NCBI RefSeq assembly: GCF_032854445.1
Contig: NC_088301.1
Span: forward strand, 27,574,402 to 27,638,401
From: Liolophura sinensis
Taxonomy: Eukaryota; Mollusca; Polyplacophora; Chitonida; Chitonidae
Direction of reading: 5' to 3'
DNA length: 64,000 bases
This document shows, one piece after another, positions 1 through 12,000 of this stretch. Each line of letters starts with the position of its first letter. The stretch's first letter is position 1. The notes below the pieces were generated by a model. The model saw only the letters and a program-made list of their open reading frames with translations, searched no databases and was not told the DNA's origin. Made by a program: the position numbers and the translations under genes.

Positions 1-3000
1 AAATTCACCAATTCCAGTATCTCCGCTGACGTGGACAGACTTTCTCCAGTGTCTCCAAATTCTGTGCCTCCGTGAGCAAACTGTGTGCATTTCAATTCCT
101 CATTCATCTCCCGCAGAGAGTCCCGCTCAGCCATTATCCTCTGAAAACACAAAAATGCACGTAAAAATGCTGCTGTGAGGCTACCTCAAATATACAATAA
201 ATTTGTCTAAAGATTTCGTGCATGTTTCGGCATATTAAACGAAACTGCTTTGAATTTGAACATCCAATGTCCCGGCAAGGTAGGTGCTGGCTGTCGAGGA
301 GGTGCACTGTTAACTACAAAATCCAATGTATAGAGTACTCTGATATTTATGCACAATAAAGAAAAAAGCGGCAAAGTCAGCACGTACCTTGCCGGGACAT
401 AATGGAGGTTCAAATTCACAACCTGCTGGGCACTGCTTTTTCCAACTGAATACTGTTAAAAAGATGGTTCCCTGATGCTAGCTTCGAGATATCTATACTT
501 TGGATGATTTGGGGAATTCAGTGACGACCAGTTCAATGAATACCATTAAAAAATCCTACCTCTTTTTCTTTTTGCAGAGTGGCCATTTTTTCCTGCCATC
601 GTTTGTTTTCAAACTCTCCTTTGTCCGCTCGTTTTGTTTCCTCCGACAGCTTCGTTTGCAGTTCATGCATCTGACGCTTGTACATTTCCAACTGCTGCTT
701 TATTGGACCGGTCTTCTTATTCTCCTGAGAACAGATCCCGACATCACGTCATCAGAAAGCAAGTGGGGGCAACAGAAACAATATGTAAAATGTTCCTAAA
801 TAGAAGTATCCTGGAAACATATTCTCACAGAAAGAAGAAACATATTCAGCAAATAAAAAAAAAACAAAAACAAATCAACAACCATTTAAGAATAGTGATT
901 TTCATTCCCTTTTTGGAGACAAAATATTAGATTGAATACACTCTTTATCAAATTGTGATTAATGAAGAAAATATTATAATATATGAAAAGGCTCTATAAT
1001 ATTACGTCACACAACGTTTCAATTTCTTTTCCTGTCAGCTACCTTTCAATAAAACTTTTCTTTTTGTTTTTCGCACAAAACTGCCATTACAATCATTACT
1101 GTCTTACCTCTTCTAGCACCATGTTTTGCTGCATGTAATTTGTATTCTGTTCCTGTAGAATCTTCACCTGGCCTTTAACATCACTGAGTTCAACTGTATA
1201 CAAAAAAAAAAACACATGTATACAATAAACAGTGTATGTGTTTTAAGTACATGATTTGTTCACTTAATGAATCAATTTCCATATGTCAAACATGCACAGA
1301 GCCAGTCTTCACAAAACTCATGACAAAAGCAACAGTGACTGCTGGACATTTCCAAGATGTAGGAATTCTTCATTGTGCTGTTCATCCAATATGTTTAACT
1401 GCTTAAAAATTTTCCTTGAATTTTTTATCTTGGTTATGAAACTGAGATTAAAACTGTACCTTGTATCTATAATCATTATCATACAGGATCATGTACATCA
1501 ACTCCACTTACTGATATTGTTTATAATTTATTTATTTATTTATTTGATTGGTGTTTTACGCCGTACTCAAGAATATTTCTCTTATATGCCGGCGGCCAGC
1601 ATTATGGTGGGTGTAAACCGGGCACAGCACGGGGGAAACCCACGATGATCCGCACGTTGTTGGCAGACCTTAACATGTAAGGCTGGAGAGGAAGCCAGCA
1701 TGAACTGGACTTGAACTCACAGCGACCGTGTTTATAATTGAAAACACTTCTTGTGGGAGCCTGTTTCTATAACCATTCCCAACTTCAACTCTGTACGAGT
1801 TATGTTATAAAGCCGTCACTCACCTAGTTTCTTTTTGTATGACTGGATAGTGGCTTCGTACTGAGCCTAAAACAAACAAGCAGCCATATAATAAAGTTCT
1901 TTTATGTAACTTAGAACATTTAATTCTCACCAAGGTGTTCCATGCAACTTTCAAACATTTTTAGAGGACATTTTCACAGTTAATACAAGCTACATATAAC
2001 AAGGATGACAAATTTCAACTTTTCAAGAATTTCCTTGTTCTCTTTAATTCCTTAACATTTTTGCATAAACCTTCACAGACACCTTCAGAGCCATTTAAGG
2101 ACCTTTTTAAATATGAAAATGTGGCTTCGAATGTGGCTTCATACTGAGCCTAAAACAAACGAGCATTCATATAATAAAGTTCTTTCATGTAACTTAGAAC
2201 ATTTAATTCTCACCAGGGTGTTCTATACAACTTTAACATTTTTAGAAGGTTCATACATACACTGCACAACAAAGTTAAAACAAGCTACATGTACCAAGGA
2301 TGACAAGTTTCAACTTTCCTTGTACTCTTTAATTCCTCAACATTTTGGCATAAACCTTCACAGAAACCTTCAGAGCCATTTAAGGACCTTTTTAAATTGG
2401 ATTTTGAAGATGAAACTACATTGAATGTGTTGGCCAATTTCCAAGCTTCACAAAAAGTATAATTTTATCATTCTCCACAGAATAATGGCCTCAAAATGTG
2501 CTTCGTCGTCATATGACTGAAAAATTGTTGAGTACGACGTTAAACCCCAAGCACTCACTCACTCAAAATGTGCTGAACATACATGCAAGAAGGAGGAAGA
2601 ATTACAATACTCTGTATCCGACTTATGTATTATTAAAAACCAGTAAAGCAGTTCAACAGACTAGCAAGGTTGTATCAGTTTTCATGCTTTCGACTGACTA
2701 AACAAGGCCCACATACGTTTTTTTTTTTTTTTCTTCTCTCTTCGGCCTTGTGTTTATCTTTCAGGATTTAAGAAAATAGAATAAAATGAGCCAGGTAAAA
2801 ATGTGCTGGTACATACCACTTGTTCTGAAGAGTGTTTGTAAATATCTAATTCGTCTTTTAACGCCTGCGTTTGTTCAGCAAGGGCAGATAACTGTGTAAC
2901 CTACAAAAAGAAGAACATTTGTAGTACAAACAAGAAGTGTCAATTCTTGGTGTATGGTATAAGTTGCACATACATAGAGCATAATGGTCAGCTAATTAGA

Positions 3001-6000
3001 TACTGATCAAAGTCACAGTAACTGTTAACATCTGATCTAATATTAACTGCACACAACTCAGTGCAGAACCACAAACTTCACAAAAAGAAACACATGTCAA
3101 CTCCCATTTGTTATTATTAATTGTTAATTTAACGAGCAAAATTCCGTGCTTTGTCATGAAACTTATGTCCACTAGTTACATTAAATAAGTTTCGTAACTT
3201 TTTTTATTTTCTTGATTACAGTTTTATTCCATAATTAAGAATATTTCACTAGTATCAGGGTAGCCAGGTTGATGGTTGAAGAAAACCAATATATCTCACC
3301 AGCTACACCTGGCATCCTACCTATGTCGCACTATTGTTGATTTACTATAATTGATTAGGAACACACAACAGAGTCGGCTAATTGGACCCAGTGAGGTTTA
3401 ACACTCAAATGTTGGTGTTTTTTAATTTGTTTATATATCTTTTTTTTTTTTCACAAACCCCCATGATGTAATAACAAACATACCTTCTGTTGTAATTCTG
3501 TAGTTTTCTTTTCCAAAATTTCACACTTGGCCCTGTAATCTTCTTTACCTGTTGCAGATAAGAAAGGCATGCAAATCAGAACCAGGTGCTACTGTGACCT
3601 GTAGCTTTGACCTTCTTGTTAGGACCTTAAAAGAAGCTATACCTGTGATTATTGGCAAAAACTCCATATTTACTAATTAGATAGACTTTCTTCTACTCAG
3701 CAAGAATAGCTCAAATTATTGCCTTTCAACAAAAATCAGCCTCCAACCTGTACTACATGTATTTATTGTGTCAAAATGATTAAGTTTGAAAAAGTTATCA
3801 TATGACCAGCTTTATAAATTTGATCCTGAAATAATGAATTTTTTTTTTTTTTTTTTACCAAAGATCTCTGGTATAGCCTCTTCAACAATAGTACTATTCA
3901 AAAGCCAAAGGAAGTGAGTCTGGAAGTCAGTAGAATTACTTCCTTCTGCCTTTTAGGAATAGCATAATAAATACTTCTTTAGACTCAGCTGATAGTGAGA
4001 TTGTGTTATCATTTCCTTCAGCATGACTGCATTATGACACTGCACAGCTACCAAACCCCAAAAAAAAAAAAAAAAAATCCCCCAAAAACTCCAACTTCCC
4101 CTTGCACTGGATGGCAGTATATGGCAGCTACATTTACTTTCTTCACATGACGTTTTACGGCATACTCAAGAAATAAGGTAATATTGTTTTAGTTTCAGTG
4201 TGGTGGAAACTGGAAAGGAACCTGGAGAAAACCCACCAATGTCCAAAGTTTGGATCTACTATTAAGATAATCAACACAGTAAGCATCTTCTACAAAGATT
4301 TTTTGGCAAACCCACATAACCTAATTCAGGATCTGTTATGAGTGAGTGAGTGTGTGCTCTACGAAGCTTTTCAAGAAACAAATATCTTGAAAATTTAAAA
4401 ACAATGTATGCAAACATACTAAATATACATCTTGCAGTGTGTAACATTCTACTTGTTTAATAATCTCATTTTGATTGTGTTTCAGGTTCATTACATGCAA
4501 AACATTGACAACTGTACTTATATATATATTGTATTTTACACATAAAATGTTGTTTAAAATTTTAAAGGTATTTATTTCTTTATAATTCTTGTTTACCAAG
4601 ACTGATGATCTTAATGAAGTCCAAACAGTAGACAGTCAATTAGGACATATGGTTAGATTTGCAGCTCTCGATCACGGAGGTTGTGCTGGAATCCCACGCA
4701 GACCGACCTTGTGCTTTACGTTGACAAATGGTGACGAGAGATAATTTGTCATATATCTGCCGAAATGCAGTTTGTTTCTCCAGCTTCTTTTAGTATCATG
4801 TGGAGGAGCTCAAGACAGACACATTTTACTGCTGACTGAGTGTGTGTTTTGTTTACCCTACTGTCTTAACAAAACAAAAAAAAAATGTATTGTTAGACAG
4901 AAATAATGGTCCTTGGTTCACTTGGATGGAAACTTTGTTTTAAAGAGGATGCCAATATCACTTTTCAATATAAAAAGTTTTAGATATTTGATATATTTCT
5001 TTAATTGGTGTTACACGCCGTACTCCAGAATATTTCACTTATATGACGGCGGCCAGCATTATGGTGGGTGGAAACCTGGCATAGCCCGGGGGAAACCCAC
5101 GACCATCCGCAGATTGATGGCAACCTTTGCAATTACAGTTGGAAAGGAAACCAGCATGAGCTGGCCTTGAACTCACAGCGACTGCGTTAGTGAGAGGCTC
5201 CTGGGTCAATATGCTGCACTAGCCAACTGAGCCACGGAGGGCCCAAGGAGGTTTAGAGTACGTGCCCAACCCAGTGCCTGGACCATGTGGCTACTTACCA
5301 GCTTCTAACCTGTACAATTCTTCTTGCTGCTGCTCTACCTGAGTTTGTAACTGCTGGTATCGTCTCCCAGCTGGGGTGCTGAAAACATGCAGAGGTCGGA
5401 ATGCTATAAACATCCTGTAAAACTAAGATCATTTACTTATTTATTTGTTGGAAAATGGCTTAGCTCTGGGGCAGTTAGCAAGTTACTGACAAACTTTACC
5501 TTGTGACATATATATATGTACAAGCATGATATATTGGTGGAAGACCCTTAAAAAGTGGTTTTAATCAAACATTACATGTGCATATGACCACAGAAGCGTT
5601 GTCGACCACTCACCGCTGCCCTACAAATTCCCAGCTAACGGGTGGATTTAAACCCATGCAATACATATGTCTTAGCATTTGAAGGACCAGTTGCCAACAC
5701 GCTGGCCTGCTACTTGCTTGTTAGAAACGCTGGCCTTTGTCCTACAGTGGCCACGAGGCTACAAAGTGGCTCCCCAACTCAGGTCACACCTTGCCAACAG
5801 GCCACTGTGCGCTGGTGATACACCACAGCCTGACGTACCTTGAAGCCAGTAACAGCAAGCTGGACAAATTTTAATTGCAAAACTGTGCCAAACCCTCCAC
5901 AGGCACAACCATAATTCAGTGGGTGTCAAATTCCTGTCAGGCAAGCCAGATCAGGGTGCATTTGTGTCACCCATTTGGCTGATATTTTAGCGATAATTGG

Positions 6001-9000
6001 TCATCGCATCGCCCAGTCACTATGCTGTACATGCTTTTCCTCATCTACTACAACTCTGGTAGTCTATCTTTCAAAACATTTGTTTTAAAACTGTATATTT
6101 ATATTATATTACTTTCTGGGTGCTAATTATGAGGTGTATATATAGAATTAATTGTAGATTAAGTTACACCACAGCTTCTGGAAATGTACAGTCAGTAGGC
6201 CTATTGTATCAATTTGTCTATGCTTTACAGGACTGTTCAATACATAATCCTGGCAGGTATTCACAGCATGACATCACCTGGAAAAGGCTCCGCAGTCCAC
6301 AAGACATGCATAAGGTCCAACTTTAAGAGTTTTTTTTTTTAAATTTTAACCAGTTAACATAACAGTTTTTTTTTTAATGCAGCTTACATACTACCACTAC
6401 ATATTGGGTTTAGGAGCATTTAGTGTGAAAATAAAGTCGTTGGGGCCCTCCTTTAAGATTGCCACAATATCCAACTATACCTAGGGTCATCTAACGTCTC
6501 AGTCTGGTTAACTCTGTCTTGTAACTTCTCTGCCTCTCCAACAAGAGTTGTCTTCTCTTCCAGGAGAACAGCAACCTGCAAAGCCAATCATGAACATTTC
6601 ATGAAGAATTTATTTAGGATTTTTCAACTAAATATGTAAAAGATATTTAATGACCCACATTACTGTAAAAAGTAAACTTAGCTGTATCATGTATGTAATC
6701 GTACATGTACACAAAAAATTTAACACACTGGGCAAAAATATGCACAGCTAAACTGAATTCTGAAGAACACTGACAAATTAGCTTCTTCATGAGTTGCATT
6801 TGAGCTTTCTGAAAGGGAATGACAATGGGGAGATAACCCTGTTTGTACATACTGTGTTTTTCTCCAAGTCTAAACCTGACATATCTTCAAGTACATTGTC
6901 ACACGACAAATTACAATAATTGATAAGGTTGTCTTTATCTATTTTAATTCATATACAGGAAATAACATAGAAATTCAGAGAAATGTTTACCAACACATCA
7001 CGTTCCTGTTGAAATTTTACCTGATTAACAGTTATTCACATATAAACTTCACATGGTTTTTCAAAAACTAATTACTTTTCTGTGCTTGGCTGGAAAAAAA
7101 AATCAATTTAAATTTTATGTATCATAAAAGCATCATTATTAAGAGTCTTATACGATGAATGTTCACACAAACTCCTGGCTTCCATTCCCTACCTGCATGT
7201 CTAGTTCGTGACACCGCTGAGTCAGTTCTTCCTTCTCTTCTAGAGCAGATGTCAAAAGATCCTGTGTTTTCTTCAGCTGATAAAAGTTGAATAATACATG
7301 TATTACTAGCTTCAATGTATTACATGAAGCACAATGTGTTACATGAAGCACAATGTCTTACATGAAACACAATGTATTACATGAAGCACAATGTATTACA
7401 TGAAGCACAATAACAGGGCCTTAATCTGTAATAGATAAATCTGGGTAGAGCAAAACCTGTTGTTATTCTTAGATCTTACCTTAAATACATAACCTGTTGC
7501 CCAAAAGTGCAATTTAAGAGGCAAATATAATGTCACAAAATTTTACATACTTTCGTAAAAAAGTGTGACCAAATATAATCTCAACTGTAATACAATTCTT
7601 CTAGAGATCAAAACATACCACATAAAATAAACATAATGCATAGAATTTGGAGAAAATTACTAAAAATACAAGTTACTTGATCTTATTTATTTATTTATTT
7701 GATTGGTGTTTCATGCCATACTCAAGAATATTTCACTGACACAACGGCGGCCACCTTTATGCGGGGAGGGAACCGGGCAGAGCCTGCGGGACACCCCAAA
7801 ACCATCCGCAGGTTGCTGGAAGACTTTCCCATATACCTGATTTTACGAATGGTGGATAAAGAAAATGGAAATACTCAGTCTGGTAATGCTTTACCTGTTC
7901 AGCCATTTCTGTAACCCCATCAGTAGGTGTACTAGTTTCCTTTGTCATTAACTGAAAATACATTTAAGCAGGTGTTATGTAACTGCTGGATATTATGCAT
8001 GCTGATCTATTTTCAATGAAATTTTGATCGTTTGTTTCTACAAACATTCATTATTGTTCAAATGAAATTCAAAACTAAATACAGAATGAAAGCGATCAGC
8101 ATCATGGATTTGAATTTTATTTAATTTTAATATTATTTATTAATTTATTTATTTGATTGGTGTTTTACGCCGTATTCAAGAATATGTCACCTATACAACG
8201 GCGACCAGTTGTGGTGGGTGGAAACCGGGCAGAACCTGGGGGGAAACCCACGACCATCCGCAGGTTGCTGACAGACCTTCCCACTTACGGCCGGAGAGTA
8301 AGCCAGCATGAGCTGGACTTGACCAGCAATATTATTATTAACATTTAGTCCAAAATTGCAGTGGGAAACCAGCCCTATAAAAATACCACAAGACAAATAA
8401 ATGCTGTGTAAATCACAAGACAGATAAATGCTGTGTAAATCACAAGACAGATAAATGCTGTGTAAATCATGTTGGCCTCGTTTGTTATTGAGCGTACCTC
8501 CTGTATAGCATTCATGACCACATGCTGGACTGACTCCTCCATGGCCATGATTCTCTGAATGTACTCCTGCTTATCATCACAGTTCACCGCACAGCCCAAT
8601 ATCAACTGTAACAACCGTCCAAGCTCCCCCTTGTCACCACATTCACCTGACAAAAAATAAATATCATGTTATCACTATACCCAGAAAGAGCTATCACAAA
8701 TAACTATAATACTGTAATAAAGAACATTGATAGTCAGAGGTCAAGGAAAAAACAAATCAACATCAGCATTATCTCATTTATTTTATTTATTTATTTATTT
8801 CATTGGTGTTTAACACTGTATTCAAGAATATTTCACTTATACGACGGCAGCCAGCGCTATTGTGGGAGGAAAGCAGGCAGAGCCCAGAAGAAACTCATGA
8901 CCATCCACAGGTTGCTGCCAGACTTTACCATGTACGGCTGGAGGAAGCCAGCATGAGCTGGACTTGAACTCACAGCGACCGCATTGGTGAGAGGCTCATG

Positions 9001-12000
9001 GGTCATTACATTGCGCTAGTGCGCTAATCAACTGAGCCACGGAGGCCCGCTCATTTATTTGATTGCTTGGAGCAAAACATTTCACCTCTGAGATTATATG
9101 GAGATGAGGGTAGGGAACATAAATTGAAACCAGCCAATTTGATATGAAGTAAACCTAGTCAAATGCAAAGGACACAGACCAAACAGCAGGGGAATATGTA
9201 GCTGCTAATCTAGATAATATATAAACGATAAGTTCTATGTGGAATTCTTAGTCTAAATTTTAAGATTATCATATCTGTAATACCACAAATTTATTCATTT
9301 CTTCAATTGTTGCTCTTTCTTAGGGAAGTTACTCACAAACTTCCATACGGGGGACTAATACAGACATGTACAACATATTGGTGGAAGACAAGTGGTCTTC
9401 AACTGTTAGACTGGGCAAACGACTGCGCCATTAACGGCTTATTGTCACCAAGGCCCTCATAAACAGTGACAGTGGGGGAATCCCCTGTCCAAGCCAGATT
9501 TGAACCCACACCTGTGTAGTAGTGAGTGTTCAGGGTGACTTTAACCACTAGACCGCAATATTACCATAAAACTAGTTCCTTCATATACACAAGCATATGT
9601 ATCAACTTACCTATTGCACTAACATCTGGCATTGGAAAATCTTGGATATGTAATCCAAGGTTCTACAAAGCAAGGGGAGATAAATGTTAAGTAATGTTTA
9701 ACAACCAATTTCTATCTCTTAAATGACCGACTACAATCGGGAACACTCTGAGCAATGCAAAGGTCTTGATAAGTCTAATACATTATTCATATAGATATTG
9801 AATATGAAAGACAACTTAACAAGCTTACATGTAACTTGATATCAGAGGGGGCCTCCGTGGCTCAGTCAGTCGCAGCGTAATGACCCAGAAACCTCTAATC
9901 AATGAGGTCGCTGTGAGTTCAAGACCAGTTCATGCTGGCTTCCTCTGGCTGTACGTGGGAAGGTCTGTCAGCAACCTGCAGATGGTCGTGGGTTCTCTGA
10001 TATCAGAGAATCACATCAACACAACCTCTTATCTGTCTTACTTCATCAAGCTCTCTTTCGTGGGGAAATGTATTTATTTATTTATTTGATTGGTGTTTTA
10101 TGCTGTACTCAAGAATATTTCACTTATACGAAGGGCGGCCAGCATTATGGTGAGAGGAAAGCGGGCAGAGCCCGGGGGAAACCCACGACCATCCGCAGGT
10201 TGCTGGAAGACCTTCCCACATAAGGCCGGAGAGGAAGCCAGCATGAGCTGGACTTGAACTCACAGCGGCCGCATTGGTGAGAGACTGCTGAGTCATCACG
10301 CTGCGCTAGTTTGTGGAGAAAAGAAAGTTAAGCTTTCTCCATGTGCCTTTTCTGCAGAGCGAAATGAGTTCCTACACATTAACCAAGTATGATGTGTGTG
10401 TTAAAACAAAAGTAACTTCCAGTAAAACAGGAGACATTGAAATGTTAATGGTAATTTTCCAATTTAATTGTGTCAGAAGTGCCTCCTTACCCTCTAATGT
10501 ATTAAAGGAGAAGAAAACTTGGCACTATAGGCTGAAAAGAGCACATTTTTTTTATATCTGGTGGTGCCTGCTGTGTAACTTTGCGATTTTTCCTTGCCAT
10601 ACACGTAAATTACCCATCTTTAACACCCTGTAATTTATGCTGGGGGTGTGTGCCTCTCAGCCGATGAGAATTGTTAAAACTGCCGTCTTGTTTGTGTAAA
10701 CTTGGAACCTACGTCCAACATTCCGGTTTCCCGATCATCAAAACGGAAAACTAACTGTACTGTTAGCTACCTTCTGGGAAGAAGAGTTCTACCAGAAATG
10801 TAAAAACTGCACTTCGGCAGTTTCCGACGGCAATTCTCCTCCTAACACAGAAGACTTCAGGAGTAGTTCTTAGGCAATATGGAGTCGCCCACAGCGGATT
10901 TTGGCGCTGACTTCATTTATAATTTATCAACTTAAGGTACATTTTAGAGTTGTTTTTATGGCATGCACCTGCGAGGAAATGCATACTCTTTTCAATGGTA
11001 TTTGATTGATATTTAAATTTTCTTCTCCTTTAATATGTTAACAGCCAAAATAACTGAGTTTCTGTAACAATGCACTTACATCTGAGTAGTAGTCCATAAT
11101 GCCTTTTAAAACCTTCTTTAAGTTGCTAACCTGTAAATGAAACATAATCATATCAAGATTAGAAAATTTAATTAATATGCATGTCATAAAGGACACATTA
11201 TGAAGGCAATTCTTTAGATTTAATGCAAAATGAGATAATACTGAAATGGTTCGTAAGAACTGTTTACATACTTACTTTTAATCTCCAGTTGGTGACATCT
11301 TCAGACTTAATCTTTGATAGCCATTGGTCATGGAAAAAGTTTGGAGCTCTGGAAATCCAATTACATAATCCATCTTAAGTATCATATAAATTTTCCACAT
11401 TCTTTCTCTTCATCCTTTATTTTCTGTTTACCACACCATAAAATACCAATTTACTGTGTGTATCAATACAGAAATCTCTGCACACATGGATATATTATGA
11501 ATGTAATTAAGTTTAAAGTTACCTAACTGAAGAATTAGACTATGAGCATAGGCTAGTGTTTGTTTACAACCTTTTCACATCTTGTAATGTTTAGAATTTG
11601 TCATGATATTTTCCAGATCTGACAAATAAAAGCATTTATAAACTATGGAATGCAGTAGCCTTAAGTAATGAAATAAATGAACCCACATTTGGTGTAAAAG
11701 CTCGGCCATTGCTGCTCCTGTGCTCAGCTCTTCCGCTGTGTGATGAGGACGGGACAAAGAGAAGGTTTCCAGCTGAAACAAATAGCATTTGTGTATTTTC
11801 ATTATTTGTTTTTTTTTTAATACTTGTACAACAGCAGTTAGTATTAGGAGAGGATGAAATCACTTTGCTAAAGAATTTTTCACTTATTTCACTGGTGCGG
11901 TCTAGTTTATGGGTGGAGGTGTGCACTGCCTGGAATAAACCACTGACCCTCACCTTGTATTTGACAGACATCCTACCTAAAATTAAGGCTACAGTCGAAA

